Assembly (NCBI RefSeq): GCF_003063575.1
Contig: NZ_NESC01000004.1
Location: 186,001-250,000, forward strand
DNA: 64,000 nt
Direction: 5' to 3'
From: Limnohabitans sp. Jir72
Lineage (GTDB): Bacteria; Pseudomonadota; Gammaproteobacteria; Burkholderiales; Burkholderiaceae_C
A model generated the notes under the pieces. It saw only the letters and a list, made by a program, of their open reading frames with translations. It had not been told where the DNA came from and searched no databases. Shown here piece after piece: positions 32,595-40,631 of the stretch (position 1 is its first letter; every line of letters starts with the position of its first letter). The position numbers were made by a program, and so were the translations under genes.

Positions 32595-32614
32595 TATGTT
32601 CTGTAACGAACATA
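32595..32614. promoter_or_regulatory. Candidate Crp/Fnr-type operator between divergent regulator genes
   Basis: TATGTTC-N6-GAACATA is a 20-bp perfect dyad in the gap between the two divergent Crp/Fnr genes. The core TGTTC-N6-GAACA has the same geometry as the Crp site TGTGA-N6-TCACA, with different specificity bases. This would suit autoregulation by one or both neighbours. Confidence 0.55.
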
Positions 32615-32646
32615 AACCAATAAAACTATGACTATGTTGCGAATCA

Positions 32647-33417
32647 TTGCGTCATACAATCTTTGTTGATTCAATACGCGTGATTTTTGCTGGCATCCAC
32701 GAGCAGCAAGATGCCGCGCCACCAACAGTGTCGCCGGATGATTTTGTGAATTTTTCAACCAACGGCCTCATCTTTCAGCTCTCCGAGAAAGATATCGGCC
32801 AACTTCATCAAATCTGTCAGCTTGTTGAGTTGGCCCAAGGTCAACGCCTGAATATGCCGGTGAGTGAAAGCCGTCCGAAGGTCTATTTTTTGCTCGATGC
32901 CTGCGTGACGCTTTGGGTCAACAAGGCCATGCAATCGAGTTTGGCCGTGGGGCTCATTGGTTCGGAAGGTGCCGTAGGGCTTGGCTCGGCCTTAGGGCAA
33001 AGTACCCAACATTTGCATTTTGAAGTTCAAAAATCAGGTCAGGCCTGGTGCGTAGACGGCCGAGCGCTGCAAGGCCTGTTGCAGACAAACCCGTCTATTT
33101 TGCGCGTCATTGCACGCTACCTTTGGCAGATGGCCAACGACATCGCCAGGATGGCCGCTGCCATCCAAAGTGAGGATATCCCCACACGACTGGCCGCCTG
33201 GCTGGTGTTGTGCGCCGAGCGCACGCACTCACAACAGCTGAGCCTGACCCATGACCAACTCGCCCACATGCTGGGGGTGCGGCGCGTGAGCATCACCTTG
33301 GCCGCCGCCAAACTCAAAGAGCAGGGTATCTTGGACTACAAAAGAGGCACCATCGACATCCTCGACATGGACCGTCTGCTCAAGCTGGCAGACTCCAGCG
33401 CACATGTTGGCAAATGA
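32647..33417 (+). CDS. Crp/Fnr-family transcriptional regulator
   Basis: The protein has up to 256 residues; the true start may be further in, since the first 35 residues look unrelated to the family. The sensor cupin (residues 40-150) includes KVYFLLDACVTLWV and GLIGSEGAVGLGSALG. The winged helix near the end has QLAHMLGVRRVSITLAAAKL followed by GILDYKRGTIDILD, a complete HTH. No Cys cluster for an FeS sensor and no clear cyclic-nucleotide signature is seen. Divergent from the Crp/Fnr gene at 31842. Confidence 0.85.
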   Translation: MRHTIFVDSIRVIFAGIHEQQDAAPPTVSPDDFVNFSTNGLIFQLSEKDIGQLHQICQLVELAQGQRLNMPVSESRPKVYFLLDACVTLWVNKAMQSSLAVGLIGSEGAVGLGSALGQSTQHLHFEVQKSGQAWCVDGRALQGLLQTNPSILRVIARYLWQMANDIARMAAAIQSEDIPTRLAAWLVLCAERTHSQQLSLTHDQLAHMLGVRRVSITLAAAKLKEQGILDYKRGTIDILDMDRLLKLADSSAHVGK

Positions 33418-33441
33418 GCCCTGGCAGCGCGCACTGAGGCA

Positions 33442-34086
33442 TCACACCGACACCATCTGGTTGCGGATCGCATAACGCGTCAAATCGGCCACTTTGTGCA
33501 GGCCCACCTTGCGCATGATGTTGCGGCGATGAACTTCAACCGTGCTGGGGGCAATCTGCAAATTGCGCGCAATTTCTTTGGAAGAAAAACCATCGGCAAT
33601 CAAACGCAGCACCTGCTCTTCTCGACCACCCAGATGCGACCGAACGGTGGCTGCACCGTCTCTGGATTGGCGAATCCCCGCCATCATCTCGGTTGCGGCA
33701 GACTGGCACAAATAGTCGCGACCTGCAGCAGCAGCTCGGATGGCCGACATCAACTCATCAATGCCACTGGTGGTCGAGACATAACCCTTGGCACCCGCAT
33801 CCAAAATTTCCATGATCGTGTTGCGATCGGATTCACCAGAATAAACCACAATATTTTGCGGAGAGTCCCGATGTGTCATGCGCTGTATGAGGTCCAGCTC
33901 TTGTGTGCCATGGGCATGTATGCCTACCAGCAAGACATGCGGACTGAGCTCTTCACACAAAGCCTGTGTGCCCTGTGTATTTTCCGAAATGCCCACCAGC
34001 TGCATATCTGCATGGGTTCTCAAGACTGCAGCGATTCCCTCGGAAACCACTTTGTGCTTGGACGACAATAAAACGCGTATCGACAT
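33442..34086 (-). CDS. NarL/LuxR-type regulator with a degenerate (pseudo-) receiver domain
   Basis: The 214-residue protein has a receiver-like fold (residues 1-120) and a LuxR HTH (150-214, EEQVLRLIADGFSSKEIARN, then STVEVHRRNIMRKVG). In the receiver the acidic pair is SSK (VLLSSKHKVV), the phosphoacceptor Asp position is Gly (LLVGIHAHG), and the invariant Lys after GAKGYV is replaced by Thr. Phosphorylation at the usual site is therefore unlikely. The start MSIRVLLSSK at 34086 is preferred to an ATG seven codons earlier. It is convergent with the Crp/Fnr gene to its left. Confidence 0.87.
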   Translation of the reverse strand: MSIRVLLSSKHKVVSEGIAAVLRTHADMQLVGISENTQGTQALCEELSPHVLLVGIHAHGTQELDLIQRMTHRDSPQNIVVYSGESDRNTIMEILDAGAKGYVSTTSGIDELMSAIRAAAAGRDYLCQSAATEMMAGIRQSRDGAATVRSHLGGREEQVLRLIADGFSSKEIARNLQIAPSTVEVHRRNIMRKVGLHKVADLTRYAIRNQMVSV

Positions 34087-34198
34087 GCTCAATCCTTCAG
34101 CGATCATTTATCAGAATAGGTAGCGATCATCACAACGAGGTAGACAGTCCTTTTATACGTTGCCTTAGGCCATGGCTCAGTCTAGTTCCGCCGAGGTT

Positions 34199-34253
34199 GA
34201 ATGAATGTGCGATCCAGTACATAGAGAACAGAAAATGATTCATTCTCTGGATC
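34199..34253. repeat. Two interlocked inverted repeats in a 196-bp gap
   Basis: GAATGAAT (34199) pairs with ATTCATTC (34238), and GATCCAG (34211) pairs with CTGGATC (34247). The arms alternate rather than nest, so both stems can coexist only as a pseudoknot-like fold. They lie just past the stop codon of the 97-residue gene and may be its RNA end. Confidence 0.35.
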
Positions 34254-34282
34254 GGGCCTTGAGGCCAGCCTTCGCCAAACAC

Positions 34283-34576
34283 TCACTGAACCGATGCGCC
34301 GCCAATCGAACCATCCCGCATGTCCATGCGTGCATCCATTTGTCCAATTTTTTCACTGATCAGCAAGGCATCTTTCAGATGCTCGTGCGCGTTGAATGCA
34401 TGGTGCTTGGACAGCTTCACGTGGTGCAAAGCCGCCTTGAATGCACCTGCTTCATGATGGCGATTGGCTTCCTTGTTGCGCTGATAAGCATGCAACAACT
34501 CTTCTGACGCACGCCGAAAATGTTCGCTCACGTGCAAGGCATAAGCCGACTCCAAGAACTTGCTGTCATCTGACAT
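34283..34576 (-). CDS. Hypothetical small helical protein
   Basis: The product has 97 residues, is rich in His, Ala, Glu and Lys, and is probably all-helical (FLESAYALHVSEHFRRASEE, then AALHHVKLSKHHAFNAHEHL). No signal peptide or membrane segment is visible. No family is recognised. GGAAG lies well placed before the ATG at 34576. It lies between two LuxR-type regulator genes on the same strand. Confidence 0.65.
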   Translation of the reverse strand: MSDDSKFLESAYALHVSEHFRRASEELLHAYQRNKEANRHHEAGAFKAALHHVKLSKHHAFNAHEHLKDALLISEKIGQMDARMDMRDGSIGGASVQ

Positions 34577-34621
34577 GGGACTTCCTTTCAAAGACGGGTT
34601 GGCCTGCATCAGCAACACCTT

Positions 34622-35257
34622 TCACACCAGACCGTGGTCTTGCATCAAACGTTGGAGAGACATGCGACCAGGACAATTGAGCTTTTGGTAAACATGGTGC
34701 AGATGCAGCTTGGCGGTGCCTTCGCTGATGAAGAGTTTGGTGGCGATTTTTTTGTTCGGCCAGCCCTCGGTCACCATGCGTGCCACCATCAATTCCCGAG
34801 GGGTCAACAAATGCGAGGTTTGCGCATGCTGCTTTTTTTGCGCCAATAAAAGTGACATGGTCTTCAGGGACAAGTCGCGGTCCAGCCACTGACCGCCTTC
34901 GTACACCGACTTGATGCAACGCGCCAGAATCTGCTTGGACTTTTCTTTGGACACCAAACCCTGCACCCCCAAATCAATCGCTTGCATGACCTCGCCAATC
35001 GAGGCACCGGTGAACACCACGGCACGGGTCTGACTCTCGCAAGCTTGCATGGCCTGCAACAAAGCCAAACCGCTTCTTTGTGTCAGTGACAGGTCCATGA
35101 CCAAAATATGCGGCTGGTATTGCTGCACAGCTTGCAAAGCCGCATCACCGTTGTCCACGCATGACTTGACCGAGAAATCCGAAGACTCGTGGAACACATG
35201 CGTCAAACCATCAAGCATGACGGGATACGGGTCTGCAAGTACCAAATCAATACACAT
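34622..35257 (-). CDS. NarL/LuxR-type response regulator
   Basis: The 211-residue protein has a canonical receiver: Asp in VLADPYPV, phosphoacceptor Asp in ILVMDLSL, Thr in VVFTGAS and Lys in GLVSKEK. A LuxR HTH follows (LTPRELMVARMVTEGWPNKK, TAKLHLHHVYQKLN). The start is set at the ATG at 35257 because AAGGA lies about 10 bp upstream; an ATG three codons earlier would sit on top of that site. No partner kinase is adjacent. Together with the pseudo-receiver gene at 33442 it forms a pair in which only one member can be phosphorylated. Confidence 0.88.
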   Translation of the reverse strand: MCIDLVLADPYPVMLDGLTHVFHESSDFSVKSCVDNGDAALQAVQQYQPHILVMDLSLTQRSGLALLQAMQACESQTRAVVFTGASIGEVMQAIDLGVQGLVSKEKSKQILARCIKSVYEGGQWLDRDLSLKTMSLLLAQKKQHAQTSHLLTPRELMVARMVTEGWPNKKIATKLFISEGTAKLHLHHVYQKLNCPGRMSLQRLMQDHGLV

Positions 35258-35687
35258 CAGCGTCATCCTTCACAAGCAAATTTCAGGGGATCACTGCGCA
35301 CAAAACACCATGAACGCCAGCGCTAATATGCAATAAGGATAGGCAAGATATGTGTCCAAAGAAATGCCTTGAATTGGTGACTGGGCTTACTTTCAAACCA
35401 GTAGTGCCCGTGCATGCCGCACAGCCAAGATCACATGTGCCAACTCAAACCAGTTGTGGCTCCCTTGGGCCATCTCCATGCCAAGGCACGCGGCTCGCGC
35501 GGCCAGGGCCCGACCAATCCAGGGCAAAGACAAGAACAAATATTGCAACTCGCAAGTATGGGTAAAACCCAGCGACTGCGGCCAGATGCCCAGGCAAAAA
35601 ATAGCCAGCGCTCAGCGCCAAAGTCGGCATGGGTCAAAGCGCCTGGCCGGCACGCCACACACGGCCTGTGCCAGGGGTCGCAAGCGC
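35258..35687. other. 430-bp stretch without a supported gene
   Basis: The right part of a promoter region for the response regulator at 34622 lies here. Short frames exist on both strands (the best, 35445-35630 minus, encodes a possible hydrophobic segment), but none has a ribosome site or a recognisable family. I see no tRNA, repeat or clear terminator. Confidence 0.4.
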
Positions 35688-36002
35688 TCAGGGGCGAATC
35701 GCGATTTCGTTCTTGACCGAGGTCACGCCCTTGACGCCACGGGCAATGCTTTCTGCTTTGTTGCGTTCCAGTGAACTTTTGGCAAAGCCCGACAACATCA
35801 CGGTGCCCTTCAGCGTTTCGACGCCGATGGACGAACCCGCGACATCTTTGTCTTCGTAAAAACGTGCTTTGACCAAGCTGGTGATGCCGGTGTCATCAAC
35901 GTAAGCGCCTACGCTTTCCTGACCACGCGAGACCGCGCAGCCCGTGGCGGCCAAAATGACCAATGAAGTTGCCGTAGCGGCCCAGAAAGTTTTGTGAGTC
36001 AT
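35688..36002 (-). CDS. BON-domain lipoprotein
   Basis: The 104-residue protein has a lipoprotein signal ending LAATGC, so it is probably anchored to a membrane facing the periplasm. One BON domain covers residues 35-104 (GITSLVKARFYEDKDVAGSS, then GTVMLSGFA and VTSVKNEI). BON proteins such as OsmY are periplasmic, stress-induced and thought to bind phospholipid membranes. It has no close operon partner. Confidence 0.9.
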   Translation of the reverse strand: MTHKTFWAATATSLVILAATGCAVSRGQESVGAYVDDTGITSLVKARFYEDKDVAGSSIGVETLKGTVMLSGFAKSSLERNKAESIARGVKGVTSVKNEIAIRP

Positions 36003-36150
36003 GGTGCAATCCTGTCGTGCAGAGTGTCTAAACAGGCCAAGTCAAGGCTTGGCCGCCCGCCTGGATTGACAACAACAAGTTTCCAATCCAGACAAGCCCA
36101 CGATAACGGGATATGGCGTCTGAGTCAGTGCGCCAAGCCACACAAGGACG

Positions 36151-36750
36151 TCAAGAAATCGATGGCAAATCCACCCAGGCCACCAACACACCAGGGGCCA
36201 TCGGATTGGCTTGCGCGGCTGCGCATACAGACCGCATGGTCTGGTCCGCTGCGTGCAACTGCAAGCACAAAGAAACGGGTTGATCGCTTTTCTGCGCAAC
36301 TGCAAGCCAAGCTTGCACGCCAGGCACATCGCCCGCTGCAAGCCAAGTCTCCAGGCGTTTGCCCAGCACATGCTGAATGTCCTGGTTCAGGCTTTTCAAG
36401 GCGCCCGCGTTGCACTCCAACAAGCACCCGGCTTCATCCAACACCAATTGGGCACTGGGCGAAGCATCGTGCCATTGGAGCTGATAGGCCCAGGCCGACT
36501 CCAACTCGGCACGCGAGCGCTGCAGCTCTTCGTTTTGTAAATCCAACTCAACCTGGTGCACCTGCAACTCGTGCAACAAGGCCAGCGCATCGTGCGCCGT
36601 GTCGGGCGATGAGGCCAGGTCGAACAAGACGCGCAAGGCCGTACTCGGATCTTTGGCCGCAGTGAGACTGGCACCCTTGGCTTGCAGCAGCGCTTGTGCG
36701 CGTTCGCGCAAAACAGACGGGGAGTGGATGGAAATGGGGACGGATGTCAT
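36151..36750 (-). CDS. Small PAS-domain protein coupled to the CheB-CheR gene
   Basis: The protein has 199 residues. Residues 55-90 form a coiled coil (ELQVHQVELDLQNEELQRSR), the linker typical of PAS sensor proteins. A PAS domain follows at 90-195 (SAQLVLDEAGCLLECNAGAL). No kinase or output domain is present. Its ATG overlaps the stop of the CheB-CheR-PAS gene by 4 bp, so the two are translationally coupled and probably act together. Ligand or cofactor unknown. Confidence 0.8.
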   Translation of the reverse strand: MTSVPISIHSPSVLRERAQALLQAKGASLTAAKDPSTALRVLFDLASSPDTAHDALALLHELQVHQVELDLQNEELQRSRAELESAWAYQLQWHDASPSAQLVLDEAGCLLECNAGALKSLNQDIQHVLGKRLETWLAAGDVPGVQAWLAVAQKSDQPVSLCLQLHAADQTMRSVCAAAQANPMAPGVLVAWVDLPSIS

Positions 36751-39347
36751 GACTTGGCTCCTGCAGGTGGCGCGGCCGCATGGGCCTCGCGCAAACGGAA
36801 CTCCAGCGCTTTGGCAGCGCTGATGTCCACAAAGGTGAGTACGGCACCTTGGATCATGTTGGCCAAGGTGCGGTAAGGCATGATGCGCACCGAAAACCAA
36901 CGTCCGTCGCTGGCGACAACCGATTTGGCGCACGATGCCAGGGTGCGCAAGGTTTCTTTCACATCGGTCTGCAGCTGTGGATAGTCCAAGGTGCTGGCCA
37001 GATCGCTCAGAGGTCGGCCCACATCGGCTTCACGCAAATGGAAGATGCCCACCGCTTGCTCGGTGTAACGCCGCACATTCAAATCGTTGTCCAGAAACAG
37101 CGTCGCAATGTCGGTGCTGTTGAGCAGGTTTTGCATGTCGCTTTGGGCCAATGCCAAATCATCCAGACGTGTTTGCAACTCGCCATTGATGGTTTGCAGC
37201 TCTTCGTTCATGGACTGCGCTTCCTCCTTGGAGGTGGTCAACTCTTCATTGGACGACTGCAACTCTTCGTTGGCCGTTTGCATGGATTCGTTGAGCGCAT
37301 GCATCTCTTCTTTGGACGCCTGCATCTCATGGCGCAGGGCCTGAATTTCTTCGCGGGCACTTTGGAGCTCGTCTACCAGCGCGGCGTTTGGCAGGGCCGA
37401 TGCGGAACCTGCTGTGCCGGGTGCAGCCACCTCCTTGAACACCAGCATGGCCATGCCTGCCAGCGCCTGAGGCTCCTGCAAGGGCTGCACCGTCACTTGC
37501 AGCTGGCGTTGGCCATCGCCTTCCAGCGGCAGGCCATGCAGGACCACCGGCTGTCGTTCCTGCAAAGCCTGGCGCAAGGCCATGGCCACCTGAGCGCGCA
37601 GCGCATGGCGCAGCATGACGTGGACATTCCAGTTGGCTTTGCCTGCAGCAGGCTCCAAGTAGCGACCTGTGCGCCCACTGATGTAGAGGATGTCCCCCGT
37701 CGCGTTGACCAGCACCGCAGCCGGTGAAAAGGTCTGCAGCAACACTTGATCGGCCAGGGATTGCAAGTTGGAAGAAGCATTGGAAGCTGACATGGGCACA
37801 GACAACTCCTGCACGGCAGCGCGTGCTTTCAGTGAGCGTTGGATAGGAAAGTCTACCGAACCGGGCAACAGAGTTTGCTCGTTCCGGCGGTAAATGCGGG
37901 ACTTGGGATGGAGCACGGCAAACAGGCTTTGCGAGCGCCCCACGGTTTCGGCACTGCCCAGAACCAGCACACCAGCCGGGCGCAAGCTGAAGTGAAACAA
38001 GGGCATCAAACGCCTCTGCAGTGCGGCATTGAAATAAATCAACACATTGCGGCACAGCAACAGATCCAGCTGGGTAAACGGCGGGTCCTGGATCACATCG
38101 TGCTGCGCGAACAGCACCATGGAGCGGATCTCGGGCTGGATGAGGTAGCCACCATCGTAGGGCACAAAAAAGCGGTCCCGACGCACAGGGTCCATCTCGG
38201 CGAGTGACTGTGCGCTGTAGCAGCCTTTACGCGCCACCGCGATGCCTGCGGCATTCAGGTCGGTCGCGAAAATCTGCACCGGCCATGGCTTATGGGCAGG
38301 GCTGGCTTTGGCCAAGTCATCTTGCACCTCTTGCAAGGCCATGGCCAGACTGTAAGCCTCTTCACCCGTAGAGCAACCCAGCACCCATGCCCGCACAGGG
38401 CCTGTGCGCGGCTGTTGCAACAAGCCGGGTAAAACTTTTTCCGCCAAATCGGACCACACCAGCGGGTCCCTGAAAAAGGCAGTGACACCGATCAGTATTT
38501 CGGAAAACAACAAAGCCAACTCTTGCGGATGTGTTTGCAGGTGCTCCAAATAAGCCGCCATGGAAGGCAACTGGTGCACATGCATGCGCCGCTCGACGCG
38601 TCGGCGCAAAGTGCTTGGCTTGTAAAGCGACAAATCGTGTTTGTGCTGCTGGTGCAGCAAGCGCACGATGGCCTGCAAAGCATCTATGGGCTCAGCGTCA
38701 GCGGATGGCTGTACCAACGCGGCCTTGACTTTGGGCATTTTCAGGCCCTGCACCATGCGCGCTGGCATGTCTTGCGGAGGTGCCACCACATCAACGCACT
38801 GGGCATCGATCGCACTTTGTGGCATGGACACAAAAGCGGCGGTGTCCGGTTGCTGCGCCAGTGTTAAACCGCCTGTGTTGTAAATGGCCTGCAGCCCCTG
38901 CACGCCGTCTCGCCCCATGCCGGACAAAACCACACCCACGGCTCGCTCGCCTTGGTCTTGTGCCAATGAGGTCAACAAGCCGTCAATCGGCAAATGGGGG
39001 CCACGCAAACCTGGCACCTTGTGGGCGGCACGAAAGTGCAAACAACCCCGCACCACCGTCAAAGCGCCATCACAAGCCATCACATGCACGGTGTTGGGCA
39101 GCAAAACAACGCCATCTTGCGCATCAGAAACAGGCAAAGCCGTCACCCGCTGAAGCAAAGTCCCGAGCAAACTGGGGTGATCGGGCGCCATGTGCTGCAC
39201 CACCACATAGGCGCAGTCGGTGTCCAGTGGCACATGCGCAAAGAACGCTTCCATCGCCGACAGACCGCCGGCCGATGCACCGATGCCCACAATGCGGGGG
39301 CCATCGCGCGCAGGGACAGAAACGGATAAATCAGACAAAACGGACAT
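36747..39347 (-). CDS. CheB-CheR fusion with coiled coil and PAS domain
   Basis: The protein has 866 residues. Residues 10-195 are a CheB-type methylesterase with GIGASAGGLSAMEAFF (Ser), QHMAPDHPS (His) and SGMGRDGVQG (Asp). Residues 235-490 are a CheR methyltransferase with VLGCSTGEEAYSLAMAL and LLLCRNVLIYF. A PAS-like region (about 540-620), a long coiled coil with repeated EELxxxNEEL motifs (660-745), and a final PAS (750-855) follow. The receiver domain normal in CheB is missing, and so is the histidine kinase often found in longer fusions. No methyl-accepting receptor, CheA or CheW is nearby. Its output could be protein methylation outside chemotaxis. Confidence 0.9.
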   Translation of the reverse strand: MSVLSDLSVSVPARDGPRIVGIGASAGGLSAMEAFFAHVPLDTDCAYVVVQHMAPDHPSLLGTLLQRVTALPVSDAQDGVVLLPNTVHVMACDGALTVVRGCLHFRAAHKVPGLRGPHLPIDGLLTSLAQDQGERAVGVVLSGMGRDGVQGLQAIYNTGGLTLAQQPDTAAFVSMPQSAIDAQCVDVVAPPQDMPARMVQGLKMPKVKAALVQPSADAEPIDALQAIVRLLHQQHKHDLSLYKPSTLRRRVERRMHVHQLPSMAAYLEHLQTHPQELALLFSEILIGVTAFFRDPLVWSDLAEKVLPGLLQQPRTGPVRAWVLGCSTGEEAYSLAMALQEVQDDLAKASPAHKPWPVQIFATDLNAAGIAVARKGCYSAQSLAEMDPVRRDRFFVPYDGGYLIQPEIRSMVLFAQHDVIQDPPFTQLDLLLCRNVLIYFNAALQRRLMPLFHFSLRPAGVLVLGSAETVGRSQSLFAVLHPKSRIYRRNEQTLLPGSVDFPIQRSLKARAAVQELSVPMSASNASSNLQSLADQVLLQTFSPAAVLVNATGDILYISGRTGRYLEPAAGKANWNVHVMLRHALRAQVAMALRQALQERQPVVLHGLPLEGDGQRQLQVTVQPLQEPQALAGMAMLVFKEVAAPGTAGSASALPNAALVDELQSAREEIQALRHEMQASKEEMHALNESMQTANEELQSSNEELTTSKEEAQSMNEELQTINGELQTRLDDLALAQSDMQNLLNSTDIATLFLDNDLNVRRYTEQAVGIFHLREADVGRPLSDLASTLDYPQLQTDVKETLRTLASCAKSVVASDGRWFSVRIMPYRTLANMIQGAVLTFVDISAAKALEFRLREAHAAAPPAGAKS

Positions 39348-39376
39348 TCACGACAAGACTCCAAGAACCATGGGGC

Positions 39377-40102
39377 TCACACCGCCAAACGCATCGGCAG
39401 CAAGCGATCGTATTCTGTTTTGATCACGCCATAGCATTCGCAAGTGCCTTGCTCCAACCCCTGGCGGTCCAGCACTTCGATGCGTCCACGTGAGTAACGA
39501 ATGAGGCCTTGCCGCTGCAGACGTGAAGCGGCTTCGCTCACGCCTTCACGCCGCACGCCCAGCAAATTGGCCATTTGTTCATGGGTCAAACGCAATTCAT
39601 TGCCGGGTGCCCGGTCCAGACACAGCAGCAAGCAACGACTGAAAGCTTTTTCGAGCGTATGGTGGCGGTTGCAAACGGAGGTCTGCGCCATTTGCGTGAT
39701 CAGCGCTTGCGTGTAGCGCAGCAACAAGTGCAACAAGGGCGTCGAATTCTCAAACTCACTCAACAAATCGGTTGAACGAACGCGCAAAAAATCTCCGCCT
39801 GCCAGCACCGTGGCATTGCTGGTCGTGGACAAGCCGCCCATAAAACTGGAGACGCCCACGACGCCCTCACGCCCCACCAATGCCAAAACGGACGAATCAC
39901 CGCTTTCGGTCAAGCCGTGCAGCGCGACCGTGGAATTCAAAGGAAAATAAACATAAAAAAAGTTTGCGCCCGATTCGTACATCGATTGTCCGGCTGGCAA
40001 CTTCACAAGCGCCAAAAATGGCAACAAGCGCGCCCACGCCTCATCTGGCAAACATGCCAGCAATTGGTTAAGAAGGCGACTGGCTTGCGCGCTCATGTGC
40101 AC
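39377..40102 (-). CDS. Crp/Fnr-family transcriptional regulator
   Basis: The protein has 241 residues. The cupin sensor (residues 20-125) includes VYFPLNSTVALHG and ALVGREGVVGVSSFMG. The winged helix has QMANLLGVRREGVSEAASRL followed by GLIRYSRGRIEVLD. The C-terminal tail CECYGVIKTEYDRLL is common in this group, which is often found in Burkholderiales stress loci. No ligand signature. It is 29 bp downstream of the CheB-CheR start region, i.e. upstream partner reading in the same direction as the CheB-CheR gene is not tightly packed. Confidence 0.87.
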   Translation of the reverse strand: MHMSAQASRLLNQLLACLPDEAWARLLPFLALVKLPAGQSMYESGANFFYVYFPLNSTVALHGLTESGDSSVLALVGREGVVGVSSFMGGLSTTSNATVLAGGDFLRVRSTDLLSEFENSTPLLHLLLRYTQALITQMAQTSVCNRHHTLEKAFSRCLLLCLDRAPGNELRLTHEQMANLLGVRREGVSEAASRLQRQGLIRYSRGRIEVLDRQGLEQGTCECYGVIKTEYDRLLPMRLAV

Positions 40103-40194
40103 ACCGCCATCGTCATTTCATATCGTTTCATAAGTACCGTGTCATCTGCGCTGGTGCGGGCTCAAACCTAAAATACGCAGCCACACAGCGCAAC

Positions 40195-40230
40195 TCATGA
40201 TGCAACAGATTCATGATGCGCCCTTGATGC
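40195..40230. repeat. Direct repeats with a 16-bp period upstream of DUF2132 gene
   Basis: TCATGATGC occurs at 40195 and 40211, and TTGATGC at 40224. The spacing is close to one and a half helix turns. They lie 50-85 bp before the start codon and could bind a regulator in tandem. Confidence 0.35.
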
Positions 40231-40280
40231 AGCACAAATAAACCGTCTAAATCCTCGTCCTTTACGCCAACGATCAGCCC

Positions 40281-40541
40281 ATGAACACCTCCAAGCCACC
40301 TGTACAGCCCCGAAATCCCCTGCACGGCCTGACGCTGGAGAGGGTCGTCACGCAATTGGCAGACCATTACGGCTGGCATGAGTTGGGCACGCTGGTCCCG
40401 ATTCGCTGCTTCACGCACGAGCCCAGCGTGGGCTCAAGTTTGAAATTTTTGCGCCGCACGCCATGGGCGCGCGACAAGGTCGAAAGCCTGTACCTGTTCA
40501 TGTTGCGCGAACAAAAAAGAAGCGCCCACGGACCGTCCTGA
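40281..40541 (+). CDS. VF530/DUF2132 family DNA-binding protein
   Basis: The 86-residue protein matches DUF2132 along its length: NPLHGLTLERVVTQLADHYGW, IRCFTHEPSVGSSLKFLRRTPWAR, KVESLYLFM. The family fold is related to DNA-binding modules, and its role is unknown. A terminator follows at 40561, so it is a single-gene unit. Confidence 0.9.
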   Translation: MNTSKPPVQPRNPLHGLTLERVVTQLADHYGWHELGTLVPIRCFTHEPSVGSSLKFLRRTPWARDKVESLYLFMLREQKRSAHGPS

Positions 40542-40560
40542 TCTGACAAGGGTGCGCCAC

Positions 40561-40588
40561 ACCACAGACAAATGCATCTGTGGTTTTT
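40561..40588 (+). terminator. Intrinsic terminator of DUF2132 gene
   Basis: ACCACAGA and TCTGTGGT arms around an 8-nt loop are followed by TTTT. It is directly followed by another hairpin in front of the next gene. Confidence 0.75.
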
Positions 40589-40624
40589 ACAGTGAATGCC
40601 TCACTTGGTTTCATTCACTGTAAA
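40586..40624 (+). promoter_or_regulatory. 13-bp perfect inverted repeat overlapping the ribosome-binding site of the DUF883 gene
   Basis: TTTACAGTGAATG (40586-40598) and CATTCACTGTAAA (40612-40624) are exact complements with a 13-nt loop. The best Shine-Dalgarno match AAAGG (40622-40626) is partly inside the right arm, 5 nt from the ATG at 40632. The stem could hide the ribosome site (temperature- or ligand-dependent), or the DNA dyad could be an operator. It may also just be a second terminator half. Confidence 0.6.
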
Positions 40625-40631
40625 GGCCTTC

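Noticed and set aside
35445..35630. A 61-residue minus-strand frame with a hydrophobic stretch
   Set aside because: There is no ribosome-binding site and no family match. It could be real but cannot be supported.
37087..37344. Small plus-strand frame rich in Ser within the CheB-CheR gene
   Set aside because: It is the complement of the coiled-coil repeats and its Ser/Cys bias comes from them.
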